This document shows, piece by piece, positions 54,516 to 62,846 of a stretch of 64,000 bases of DNA. Numbering within the stretch: position 1 is the first letter of the stretch; every line of letters starts with the position of its first letter. This DNA is from DOZZ01 sp963792655 (lineage in GTDB: Bacteria > Acidobacteriota > Terriglobia > Bryobacterales > Bryobacteraceae). The notes under the pieces are model-generated. The model made no database searches. It saw only the letters and a list, made by a program, of their open reading frames with translations, and was not told where the DNA came from. The position numbers and the translations under genes are program-made. The stretch covers positions 124,001 through 188,000 of the forward strand of contig CAWBWU010000009.1 of assembly GCA_963792655.1 (NCBI GenBank), read 5' to 3'.

Positions 54516-55567
54516 CCAGACGCCGCGCCCGCGCGCCGCAGTGGAACGCATGGCGCCGTATCATCCGCCGACGGGTGACCGTCTCGGAAAACTGCGGCTC
54601 GACTTCAACGAGAACACCGTAGGATGTTCGCCGCGCGTCATCGAATTTCTGCGCAACAGCATCAACGCAGAAGGTCTTTCGGTATATCCCGCTTACACGT
54701 CGCTCGCTGCCGCTGCTGCGGATTTTTATCAGCTCCCGCCCGAGCAGATGATGTTCACCAACGGCACGGATGAGGCGATTCACGTCTTCATCCAGACCTT
54801 CGTCGATGCCGGAGAGGAAGTTCTCATCCTGCGCCCGTCGTATGCGATGTACCGCTTCTATTCCGAGCTTACGGGCGCAGTGGTGCGAGAGATCGATTAC
54901 CCCGCGCCGGATTATGCTTTTCCGCTCGAGGAGTTGTTGACAGCGATCACCCCGGCTACGCGTGCCGTGATTGTCTCCAATCCCAACAATCCCACCGGCT
55001 CCGCGACTGATCTCGATGGGCTGCGACGCATTCTGGAACGTGCCAGCCACTGCCCGGTGTTGATCGATGAAGCTTACTTTGAATTTTGCGGCACCACGGC
55101 GCTTGCTGAGATCGCAAATCACGCCAACGCGGTGATCAGCCGCACGTTCTCGAAAGTCTACGGCATGGCCGGGCTGCGCATGGGCGTCATGTTTTCCGAT
55201 GCGCGCAACATTGCGTATCATGCGCAAAGCACAATCACCCTACAGTGTGAATGTGTTCGCCGCGCTCGCTGCGCAGGAGGCGATGCGCGATCAAGACTAC
55301 GTGCGTGATTACGTCGCGGAGGTGCTGCAATCAAGGCAGCGGCTCGAAGCGGCGCTTGACCGCCTGCGCATTCCGCGTGTGAAGAGCAGCGCCAACTTCG
55401 TTTTGGCATTGCTGGGCAGCCGCGCAATCGAGGTTCGCGACGCGTTGCGCGGCCAGGCCATTCTGGTGCGCGACCGCAGTTACGAAATCCCTGGCGGCGT
55501 GCGCTTCACGCTGGGCACTGCGGAACAGACTGCGCGATTGATCGCTCAACTGGAGAGCATCTGGTGA
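54508..55567 (+). CDS. hisC: Histidinol-phosphate aminotransferase, one frameshift
   Basis: PLP enzyme converting imidazole-acetol phosphate to histidinol phosphate. About 353 residues when repaired: KLRLDFNENTVGCSPRVIEFLR, MMFTNGTDEAIHVFIQTF, VIVSNPNNPTGSATDLDGL, LIDEAYFEFCG and the PLP lysine in SRTFSKVYGMAGLRMG. The frame breaks at about 55220: after RNIAY the family string LRKAQSPYSVN lies in the next frame, and one base of the CATG at 55219-55222 is surplus (CTG expected). The stop overlaps the HAD gene's GTG (GTGA). The start overlaps hisD. Confidence 0.92.
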
Positions 55568-56232
55568 AAGACCTTCTGGTATTCGACATGGATGGCGTGC
55601 TGGTGGACGTGAGCGATTCTTATCGCGAGACGATTCAGCAAACCGTGCGGCACTTTACCGGAACCGAAGTTTCGCGGGAACGCATCCAGGAATACAAAAA
55701 TCAGGGCGGCTTCAACGACGACTGGAAGTTGTCGAAGCAGATCATCGAAGACGCGGGCGTTCCGTTGGACTTCGATCGTATGGTTGAAAAATTTCAGCAA
55801 CTGTTTCACGGCATGCACGGCGATGGGTTGATCCTGCGCGAGCGATGGATTCCGCAACCGGGTTTGCTCGAACGCTTGCAGCAGAAACATACGCTCGCCA
55901 TTTTTACGGGCCGCTTGAACTGGGAAGCCATGATCACGCTGGAACGTTTCAACGCAAAGTGCTTCGAAGTCGTCGGTGTCGACGATGTGAACGAGCCCAA
56001 GCCGGCGCCAGAGGGTTTACTGAAACTCCGAGCCGCACATCCCGAAGGCGCCATTCGCTATCTGGGCGATACCGTCGACGATGCACGCAGCGCACGCGCC
56101 GCGCGCGTTCCGTTCATCGGCGTGGCGCCCGCGGGCACTCCGGACCGCCCGCGCCTGATCGAACTGCTGCGCGAAGAAGGCGCGATCGAAGTGATCGAAA
56201 ACGTGAACGAGTTGGAGTCGATTGGAATATGA
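55564..56232 (+). CDS. HAD-superfamily phosphatase within the his operon (candidate histidinol-phosphatase)
   Basis: A 222-residue HAD subfamily IA hydrolase: LLVFDMDGVLVDVSDSYRETI (nucleophile Asp8, acid Asp10), IFTGRLNWEAMITLERF (motif II Thr), NEPKPAPEGLLKL (Lys) and YLGDTVDDARSARAA (motif IV Asp pair). GTG start overlapping hisC, and ATGA overlap with hisB. Because hisB here encodes only the dehydratase, a separate histidinol-phosphate phosphatase is needed, and this is the only phosphatase in the operon. A related HAD domain is known fused to the dehydratase in oomycetes, which supports the idea. The assignment rests on context, not on a diagnostic residue. Confidence 0.75.
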   Translation: MKDLLVFDMDGVLVDVSDSYRETIQQTVRHFTGTEVSRERIQEYKNQGGFNDDWKLSKQIIEDAGVPLDFDRMVEKFQQLFHGMHGDGLILRERWIPQPGLLERLQQKHTLAIFTGRLNWEAMITLERFNAKCFEVVGVDDVNEPKPAPEGLLKLRAAHPEGAIRYLGDTVDDARSARAARVPFIGVAPAGTPDRPRLIELLREEGAIEVIENVNELESIGI

Positions 56233-56822
56233 GCGAACGCCGCGCCGAGATTCAGCGCGATACCAAAGAGACGCGCATCGCGGGCGTGCTCACCATAGAT
56301 GGCACGGGCCAATACGACATCGCCACGGGCATTCGCTTTCTCGATCACATGCTTGAACTGTTCACCAAGCATGGCGCGTTCGATCTCACGCTGAAGGTGG
56401 ATGGCGATCTCGATGTCGATCAACATCACACCGTCGAAGATGCCGGCATCGTGCTCGGCCAACTCTTCGCGAAGGCATTGGGCGACCGCCGCGGCATCAA
56501 CCGTGCCGGCTACTTTGTGCTGCCGATGGATGAAACGCTTGCGGTTGTTGCGGTTGATCTGGGCGGCCGTCCTTCGCTTGTCTACGAAGACCTTGTCGAA
56601 GTGCAACACGTAGGGGATCTGCAAGTGGAGCTGGTGCACGACTTCTTCGAAGGCTTCGTCAATCACTGCGGCGCGAACCTGCACGCGAAGGTAAAGTACG
56701 GCCGGTCGAGCCATCACAAGATCGAAGCGATCTTCAAATGCTTTGCGCGTGCGATGCGCTATGCCTGCTCGTTTGACGAGCGCCTGCGCGACCAATTGCC
56801 ATCGACCAAGGGATTGTTGTGA
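56229..56822 (+). CDS. hisB: Imidazoleglycerol-phosphate dehydratase
   Basis: Removes water from imidazole glycerol phosphate. It is 197 residues, monofunctional. Family signature: RAEIQRDTKETRIAGVLTIDG, GIRFLDHMLELFTKHGAFDLTLKVDGDLDVDQHHTVEDAGIVLGQ, MDETLAVVAVDLGGRP, FFEGFVNHCGANLHAKVKYGRSSHHKIEAIFKCFARAMR. All the metal-binding His and Glu residues of the HHxxED and SHHKxE motifs are present. Four-base overlaps at both ends (ATGA with the HAD gene, GTGA with hisH) show tight coupling. Confidence 0.96.
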   Translation: MSERRAEIQRDTKETRIAGVLTIDGTGQYDIATGIRFLDHMLELFTKHGAFDLTLKVDGDLDVDQHHTVEDAGIVLGQLFAKALGDRRGINRAGYFVLPMDETLAVVAVDLGGRPSLVYEDLVEVQHVGDLQVELVHDFFEGFVNHCGANLHAKVKYGRSSHHKIEAIFKCFARAMRYACSFDERLRDQLPSTKGLL

Positions 56823-57418
56823 TCACGATCTTCGACTACGGGGCAGGGAACCTGCGCTCGGTGCAGAACACCCTCGACGAGATTCAAGCGCCTTACGTGC
56901 TCGCTGCGGATGCCGCGGCGCTGGCGAAAGCCGAGAAGATTATTCTGCCCGGCGTGGGTCACTACGGGCAGATGCTGCGCGCGCTCGATGCACTCGGCGT
57001 GCGTCAGGAACTGATCAGCCGCATTCACGCGGGCGTTCCCTTTCTGGGTATCTGTTTAGGCTTGCAGTCGTTGTTTGAAACCTGTGAAGAAGCGCCGGGT
57101 GTTGCGGGCCTGGGTATCTTCGCTGGCCACGTGCGCCGCTTTCCGGTGGACGCGCGGGTGCCGCACATGGGCTGGAACCAGATCACGCCGCTGATCGAAT
57201 CGCGGCTCTTACGGAACCTCGCGCCCAAGCCGTATGTCTACTTCGCGCACAGCTATTACGTGCCCCAGGTGAGCGTGACGGCCGCAACCTGCGAGTACTC
57301 GCTGCCTTACACGGCCGTGCTCGAATCGGGCAACGTGTTCGGCGTGCAATTCCATCCGGAGAAGTCAGGGCCAACGGGATTGCAGATCGTCAAGAACTTC
57401 GCCGGCCTTCCATGCTGA
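56819..57418 (+). CDS. hisH: Imidazole glycerol phosphate synthase, glutaminase subunit
   Basis: Class I glutaminase that feeds ammonia to HisF. It is 199 residues from the GTG: ITIFDYGAGNLRSVQNTLD, IILPGVGHYGQML, the nucleophile Cys in VPFLGICLGLQSLFETCEEA, HMGWNQI, VYFAHSYYVPQ and the His-Glu pair in FGVQFHPEKSGPTGLQIVKNF. The stop overlaps the hisF ATG, matching the need for a 1:1 complex with HisF. Confidence 0.95.
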   Translation: MITIFDYGAGNLRSVQNTLDEIQAPYVLAADAAALAKAEKIILPGVGHYGQMLRALDALGVRQELISRIHAGVPFLGICLGLQSLFETCEEAPGVAGLGIFAGHVRRFPVDARVPHMGWNQITPLIESRLLRNLAPKPYVYFAHSYYVPQVSVTAATCEYSLPYTAVLESGNVFGVQFHPEKSGPTGLQIVKNFAGLPC

Positions 57419-58177
57419 CCAAGCGCATCATCCCGTGTCTTGATGTGACGGGCGGCCGCGTGGTCAAGGGCGTGAACTTCGTGAACCTGCGCGATGCGGG
57501 TGATCCTGTCGAGCTTGCCGAACGTTATAACCGCGACGGCGCAGATGAACTGGTGTTCCTCGACATCACTGCGTCGAGCGATGCGCGCGCGATTATGGCT
57601 GATGTTGTGACGCGCACCGCGCGCCGCGTATTTATCCCGTTGGCGGTTGGCGGCGGCATTCGCACCGTTGCGGACGCGCGCCAGATTCTTCTCTCGGGCG
57701 CGGACAAAGTTTCGGTCAACACCGCTGCGGTCCGCAGGCCTGAATTGATTACGGAATTGAGCAATGAGTTCGGCGCGCAGGCCGTGGTGCTGGCCATCGA
57801 TGCGCGGCGGCGCACGGCAGGTGCGTGGAATGTCTATACCCGCGGCGGTCGCGATGACGAAGGCATCGACGCAGTTGCATGGGCGGCACGCGGTGAAGAG
57901 TTGGGAGCAGGCGAAATTCTGCTCACCAGCATGGATACGGATGGCGTGCAGACAGGCTTCGACTGTGAGCTCACACGCGCCGTGTCGCGCGCCACACACA
58001 TTCCGGTGATTGCTTCGGGAGGCGCGGGCGAGCCGGACCACTTCGTTCGCGTATTCACGGATGGCGAAGCAGATGCGGCGCTGGCGGCATCGATCTTTCA
58101 CTACGGCACGTGGACGGTGCAGGCATCTGAAAGAGCGGCTGGATCGCGAAGGCATTGTTGTGCGGAGTACGACGTGA
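57412..58177 (+). CDS. hisF: Imidazole glycerol phosphate synthase, cyclase subunit, one frameshift near the 3' end
   Basis: TIM barrel that makes imidazole glycerol phosphate and AICAR from PRFAR and ammonia from HisH. Motifs: LTKRIIPCLDVTGGRVVKGVNFVNLRDAGDPVE, VFLDITASSD, PLAVGGGIRTVADARQILLSGADKVSVNTAAV, LLTSMDTDGVQTGFDCEL, IASGGAGEPDHF and ASIFHYGTWTV. After TVQA the frame breaks near 58125, in GGCATCTG. With one base removed the tail reads KERLDREGIVVRSTT and stops at 58177, overlapping the hisA GTG. Unrepaired, it reads through and looks like a HisF-HisA fusion. Confidence 0.92.
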
Positions 58178-58872
58178 TCGTTCCTTGTATTGACCTGATG
58201 GGCGGCAAGGTAGTGCAACTGGTGCAAGGCCGCGAAAAGGCACTGGAAGGCGATTCACCGCTTGCCATGCTCGAGCGCTTCGCTGCGTTTCGAGAGATTC
58301 AAGTGATCGACCTCGATGCAGCGATGGGCCGCGGCGCGAATGATCACCTGGTCGAGCTGGTAGCAGGGCGCGCAGTCACTCGTATTGGCGGCGGCGTGCG
58401 CAATGTCGAGCGCGCGCAGACGCTGCTGCAGCAAGGCGCCTCGCGTGTCATCGTCGGCACTTCGGCATTCAAAGCAGATGGTGTGAATCACGCGTTCCTC
58501 TCGCTGCTGGCGGACACCATCGGGCGCGAGCGCGTTATCGTGGCGCTCGACTCCAAAGCGGGTCACATCGTCGTGAAAGGCTGGCAGGAGGCGACGACGC
58601 TGACCGCTGAAGAAGTAGTGCGTGAACTGGAACCGTACTGTGGCGCATTTCTTTGCACCTATGTCGATAAAGAAGGCATGCTGCAAGGCACTGACCTGAG
58701 TTGGTTCGCGCGCCTGCGCAAAGCCACGGCGCACGAGATTACTGCGGCTGGCGGCGTGACAACGATCGCCGATATACGCGCGTTGCACGACATGCGCATC
58801 GACGCGGCAGTGGGCATGGCCATCTACACGGGACGCCTTTCGCTCGACGAACTGGCAGCATTGCCGCAGTAA
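58174..58872 (+). CDS. hisA: HisA (ProFAR isomerase)
   Basis: Amadori isomerase converting ProFAR to PRFAR, 232 residues from the GTG giving VIVPCIDLMGGKVVQLVQGREKALEGDSP. TIM-barrel motifs: IQVIDLDAAMGRGANDHLV, RIGGGVRNVERAQTLLQQGASRVIVGTSAF, VALDSKAGHIVVKGWQE, TYVDKEGMLQGTDLSWF and TAAGGVTTIADIRAL. Length and ends match a free-standing HisA. The GTGA overlap with the repaired hisF stop fits the pattern of the rest of the operon. It is the last histidine gene; a DHDPS-family gene follows after 14 bases. Confidence 0.9.
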   Translation: MIVPCIDLMGGKVVQLVQGREKALEGDSPLAMLERFAAFREIQVIDLDAAMGRGANDHLVELVAGRAVTRIGGGVRNVERAQTLLQQGASRVIVGTSAFKADGVNHAFLSLLADTIGRERVIVALDSKAGHIVVKGWQEATTLTAEEVVRELEPYCGAFLCTYVDKEGMLQGTDLSWFARLRKATAHEITAAGGVTTIADIRALHDMRIDAAVGMAIYTGRLSLDELAALPQ

Positions 58873-58886
58873 CCCTTTAGGTATGA

Positions 58887-59858
58887 TTGACGAAAGTGTT
58901 CGGCAGGCGACAGACAGCGAACGACGCGCCTAATTTTGCGCCGCCTGACGGTTCCATAGGCGGCGTCTATGCCGCTGCCGTAACGCCGCATCGCATCGAA
59001 GGCCATGAAGCCGACTACGGCGCGATGCTTGAACTCGTCGACCACCTCGCGCAGGGCGGCGCCAACGGCATTTGCCTGCTGGGCGCCACGGGCGAATTTC
59101 TGCACGTCAAGCAAGCGGAGCGGATTCGTCTGGTGCACCTGGCGGTCAAGCGCAGCCGCGTTCCGATTCTGGCCGGCGTCTCGCATTCAACCCTCGACGG
59201 TGCGATCGAACTGGGCGACGAGGCGGTGGGAAGCGGTGCGCAAGGGCTATTGTTGATGCCGCCGCATTTTTATCGTTATGGCCCAGCCGAGATCACCGAG
59301 TTCTATCTGCGTTTCGCCGATCAGGTGCAAGGCGGCGTCCCTTTGCTGCTCTACAACATTCCGCAGTTCAGCAACGGCATCCCCATTGATTGTGCGCGTG
59401 AACTGTTATTGAGCGGTGCTTACGCAGGCATCAAAGATTCGAGCGGCGATCAGGACTACCTCGATGCGCTGCTGGCGTTGAAAGCCAAGCACGATTTCAC
59501 ACTGATGATCGGCAGCGATCGTCTGCTGGTGAAAGGGATTCGCGCCGGTGCGAGTGGGGTTGTCTCCGGTGTAGCGTCGGCGCTACCGGAGCTGATCTCG
59601 CAACTCTACGCCTGCGTGAAGGTGAACGATGCGGATGGCACTGCTTATTGGGAACAGAAGCTGAACGAGTTCATCGTGTGGATCGAGCGCTTCCCGGCGC
59701 CCGTAGGAATCAAGGTCGCAACAGCGGTACGCGGTTTGAAAGTGGGACCGCCTTCCGTACCGCTCGCGCCGGCGAACGCATTGCTGCTCAAGGATTTTGA
59801 GATCTGGCTGCAGGGCTGGTTGCCCGGCACGCTGCGCCCCGCTCTGAAAGCTTCATGA
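58887..59858 (+). CDS. Dihydrodipicolinate synthase/N-acetylneuraminate lyase family protein
   Basis: Schiff-base class I aldolase of 323 residues. Core motifs: IGGVYAAAVTPHRIEGHEADYGAMLELVDHLAQGGANGICLLGATGEFLHV, the Tyr of LLLYNIPQFSNGIPID and the Schiff-base Lys183 in YAGIKDSSGDQDYL. The substrate could be aspartate semialdehyde and pyruvate or another 2-keto acid; there is no dap gene nearby. The start is uncertain: TTG 58887 gives this reading, while an ATG at 58883 opens a 16-codon frame in a different phase, so a small indel near the 5' end is possible. The last bases overlap the decarboxylase ATG (ATGA). Confidence 0.85.
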   Translation: MTKVFGRRQTANDAPNFAPPDGSIGGVYAAAVTPHRIEGHEADYGAMLELVDHLAQGGANGICLLGATGEFLHVKQAERIRLVHLAVKRSRVPILAGVSHSTLDGAIELGDEAVGSGAQGLLLMPPHFYRYGPAEITEFYLRFADQVQGGVPLLLYNIPQFSNGIPIDCARELLLSGAYAGIKDSSGDQDYLDALLALKAKHDFTLMIGSDRLLVKGIRAGASGVVSGVASALPELISQLYACVKVNDADGTAYWEQKLNEFIVWIERFPAPVGIKVATAVRGLKVGPPSVPLAPANALLLKDFEIWLQGWLPGTLRPALKAS

Positions 59859-61234
59859 ACCCTGACGAGTTTCGTAAGTATGGCCATCAGTTAGTGGACT
59901 GGTTGGCCGAGTATCAGACCAACCCCGAACGCTACCCGGTGTTGACGCGGAACACGCCGGGTGCGCTGGTGGATGCGCTGCCCGGCAGTGGGCCGGAGCA
60001 GCCTGAGTCGATGGATCGCATTCTGGCTGACTTTGAAGAGAAGGTGATTCCCGCGATCACGCACTGGAATCATCCCGGGTTCATGGCGTACTTCTCCACA
60101 TCTGCCGCGGGTCCGGGCATCCTCGCTGAGTTTCTCGCAGCGGGCTTGAACGCCAACGGCATCCTGTGGCAGACGAGCCCGGCTGTCACTGAGTTGGAGC
60201 AGGTAACGCTCAACTGGCTGCGGCAGTGGATGGGCATGGGGGACGACTGGTTTGGAATCGTCTTTGACACGGCCTCCATCGGCACTCTACATGCGGTTCT
60301 GGCGGCGCGTGAGGCTGCGGATGCCGGTTATCGATTGCGCGGCAGCGGTGCGCCGCTGACGGCGTATTGCTCCGAGCATGCGCACTCGTCTGTGGAGAAG
60401 GCCGTGATGGCTGCGGGGATTGGCCAGGAAAATTTACGCAAGATCGCGAGCGATGCAGAGTTCCGCATGCGCACGGACTTGCTCGAAGAAGCCATCCGCG
60501 CCGATGTGGCTGCAGGCCGCAAACCTTGTTGCGTGGTGGCGACGGTCGGCACGACTTCGACCACCAGTGTCGACCCGGTGCGCGAAATTGCGGCAATCGC
60601 GAAGCGGCACGGTGCGTGGCTGCATGTTGACGCGGCTTACGCTGGTTCTGCCGCGATCGTCCCCGAGTTGCATTGGCTGCTTGATGGCGTGGAACTCGCG
60701 GACTCGCTCGTGACAAACCCCCACAAGTGGCTCTTCACGCCGCTCGATCTGAGCATCACGTATACACGCCGCCCGGAAGTATTTCGTCAGGCGTTCTCGC
60801 TGGTGCCCGAGTACTTACGTTCGCAGCAGGATCCACGCGCGGTGAATCTGATGGAATACGGCATCCCTCTGGGGCGCAGGTTCCGTGCGCTGAAGCTCTG
60901 GTTCATTCTGCGGCGCTTTGGGCATGAGGAACTGGCGCGCATGATCCGCGAGCAGATCGGCTGGGCGGCGGAACTCGCGGCACAGGTGAAAGCGCATGCG
61001 GATTTCGAACTATGTGCTCCCGCGCCGCTTTCGGTGGTGTGCCTGCGGTACCGCGGAACTGACGACCAGAACCGCGCGATCCTGCAAAAAGTAAATGCCA
61101 GCGGCGAGATTTACCTGTCCCATACCGTCTTGAATGGCCGTTACGTGATCCGTGTGGCACTGGGAAATCAGTACACCGGCAGAGAACATGTACAGCGCGC
61201 CTGGCGCCTGATTCAGGCGGCCGCGGGTTCGTAA
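59855..61234 (+). CDS. Group II PLP-dependent amino-acid decarboxylase (aromatic/histidine type)
   Basis: A 459-residue decarboxylase of the DDC/AADC family. N-terminal family block FRKYGHQLVDWLAEY, substrate-site HWNHPGFMAYFSTSAAGPGILAEFLAAGLNANGILWQTSPAVTELE, YCSEHAHSSVEKA (PLP-stacking His), HVDAAYAGSAAI and the PLP lysine at Lys291 in TNPHKWLFTPLDLS; C-terminal LSHTVLNGRYVIRVALGN. Specificity (tyrosine, tryptophan, DOPA, histidine or other) cannot be set by sequence. It lies behind the histidine operon and overlaps the DHDPS-family gene by four bases, so it is probably co-regulated with histidine synthesis at least in part. Confidence 0.9.
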   Translation: MNPDEFRKYGHQLVDWLAEYQTNPERYPVLTRNTPGALVDALPGSGPEQPESMDRILADFEEKVIPAITHWNHPGFMAYFSTSAAGPGILAEFLAAGLNANGILWQTSPAVTELEQVTLNWLRQWMGMGDDWFGIVFDTASIGTLHAVLAAREAADAGYRLRGSGAPLTAYCSEHAHSSVEKAVMAAGIGQENLRKIASDAEFRMRTDLLEEAIRADVAAGRKPCCVVATVGTTSTTSVDPVREIAAIAKRHGAWLHVDAAYAGSAAIVPELHWLLDGVELADSLVTNPHKWLFTPLDLSITYTRRPEVFRQAFSLVPEYLRSQQDPRAVNLMEYGIPLGRRFRALKLWFILRRFGHEELARMIREQIGWAAELAAQVKAHADFELCAPAPLSVVCLRYRGTDDQNRAILQKVNASGEIYLSHTVLNGRYVIRVALGNQYTGREHVQRAWRLIQAAAGS

Positions 61235-61389
61235 GGAAAATTACGGCTGGGCGTGGTATGTGGCGCTAATCACGCCACTTAGCTTGAAACGACACGCTTC
61301 AGGCGTTTAGCCTATTAGTGAGAATCGGGCACTTTCCCGCAACTCTTGACGCATTCCAGCATCACTGCATAAGGGCGGAGAAGTCACAC

Positions 61390-62844
61390 TTGAGAACAGC
61401 GCGGGGGATTACTGTAATTTTTTGCCTATCCGGCGGGAGCCTGCTCTTCGGGCAATTCGCGACGGACATGGGAACGGCGCGGCCCTCGGTTTCGCCGCAA
61501 CCGCCCGCGATTACGCAGCCCCAGGGGCCACCTTCGTACACCACTGAATTCAGCGGCAGCGTACCGACGGGGCAGCGCAGTGCGACCCCGATTGCGCTTT
61601 CATTATCCGAAGCAATTCGCCGTGGACTGCTGTACAACGTGGGAGTTCTTTCAAGCGAACAGTCGACGCGTTCCGTGGCCGCGCAACGTCTGCGCGTGCT
61701 GAGCGCGTTGATGCCGCAGGTGAATGGCAGCATATCCTCGATTGCGCAACAGACGGATCTGGCCGCTTTCGGCTTCAAGTTCCCCGGACTTCCGCAAGTT
61801 GTCGGACCATTCAGTTATCAGGATGCGCGTGCCAGCTTCACGGACGACGCGCTCAACCTTTCTTCGATTCGCAACTATCGTTCGGCAAGCGCGAGTTTAG
61901 ATGCGGCGCGATTGAATGTACAGGATAGCCGTGAGCTGGTCGTGCAAGCCGTGGCGAACGCGTATCTGGTGATTCTGGCGGACGCCGCCCGTCTGGACGC
62001 CGCGCAAGCCGATGTGGCGACGGCGGAAGCAGAGTTCAAGCTTGCTTCCGACCAGAAGAATGCGGGCACGGTCGCCGGAATCGATGTGTTGCGCTCGCAA
62101 GTGGAACTCAAGACGGAGCAACAGCGCGCGGTGACGGATGCCAACACGCTCGCGCGAGACAAGCTGAACCTGGCGCGCGCCATCGGTTTGCCAACAGGCC
62201 AGGAGTTCACGCTCACCGATTTGTTTCCTTACACCGCGATCGATGCGGTCAATCCGGAACAGACGGTGCAGGATGCTTACGCGAGCCGCGCCGATTACCG
62301 CGCTGCTGAAATGCAGGTGCATGCCGCAGAGCTGGCGCACGGCGCAGCGGTCGCGGAACGCTATCCTTCGATCTCGGTTTCGGCTAACTATGGCGTGCTT
62401 GGCGAGACGTTTGCTCACTCGCACGGCACCTTCGGAGTCACCAGTTCGCTGCGCTTTCCGATCTTCGATGGGGGCCGCATTCGTGGCGATATCGAGGCGG
62501 CGGACGCGGCTCTAAAACAGCGGCGCGACGAGTTGGGCGATCTTCGCGGGCGCATCGACTATGAAGTGCGCACCGCATTGCTCAACCTGAATTCAGCCGC
62601 GCAGCAGGTGGAAGTCGCGCGGAGCAACCTGGATCTGGCTTCGCAGACTTTAGCGCAAGCGCGTGACCGCTTTGCGGCGGGAGTCACCAATAACCTCGAA
62701 GTAGTGCAGGCGCAGGAGTCGGTTGCGATCGCGAACGAAAACTTGATCAACAGCACTTATCAACACAACGTAGCCAAGATCGCGCTGGCCCGCGCGCAAG
62801 GCGCCAGTGAAGCGGGCATCAAACGATTTCTGGGGAGCAGGTAG
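61390..62844 (+). CDS. TolC-family outer-membrane efflux protein
   Basis: Outer-membrane channel of a tripartite exporter. The TTG at 61390 has GGAG nine bases upstream and opens a signal peptide (MRTARGITVIFCLSGGSLLFGQ); a GTG at 61318 in the same frame gives 24 more residues without a signal shape. The body shows the two TolC repeats: ALSLSEAIRRGLLYN, LDAARLNVQDSRELVVQAVANAYLVILADAARLDAAQADVATAEAEFKLASDQK and VTSSLRFPIFDGGRIRGDIEAADAALKQRRDELGDLRGRIDYEVRTALLNLNSAAQQVEVARSNL. Three bases from the EmrA-like gene, so they share an operon. Confidence 0.9.
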   Translation: MRTARGITVIFCLSGGSLLFGQFATDMGTARPSVSPQPPAITQPQGPPSYTTEFSGSVPTGQRSATPIALSLSEAIRRGLLYNVGVLSSEQSTRSVAAQRLRVLSALMPQVNGSISSIAQQTDLAAFGFKFPGLPQVVGPFSYQDARASFTDDALNLSSIRNYRSASASLDAARLNVQDSRELVVQAVANAYLVILADAARLDAAQADVATAEAEFKLASDQKNAGTVAGIDVLRSQVELKTEQQRAVTDANTLARDKLNLARAIGLPTGQEFTLTDLFPYTAIDAVNPEQTVQDAYASRADYRAAEMQVHAAELAHGAAVAERYPSISVSANYGVLGETFAHSHGTFGVTSSLRFPIFDGGRIRGDIEAADAALKQRRDELGDLRGRIDYEVRTALLNLNSAAQQVEVARSNLDLASQTLAQARDRFAAGVTNNLEVVQAQESVAIANENLINSTYQHNVAKIALARAQGASEAGIKRFLGSR

Positions 62845-62846
62845 CG

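Noticed and set aside
58883..58930. A 15-residue peptide (MIDESVRQATDSERRA) before the DHDPS-family gene
   Set aside because: More likely the true N-terminus of that gene in a shifted frame, or chance; no regulatory structure follows it.
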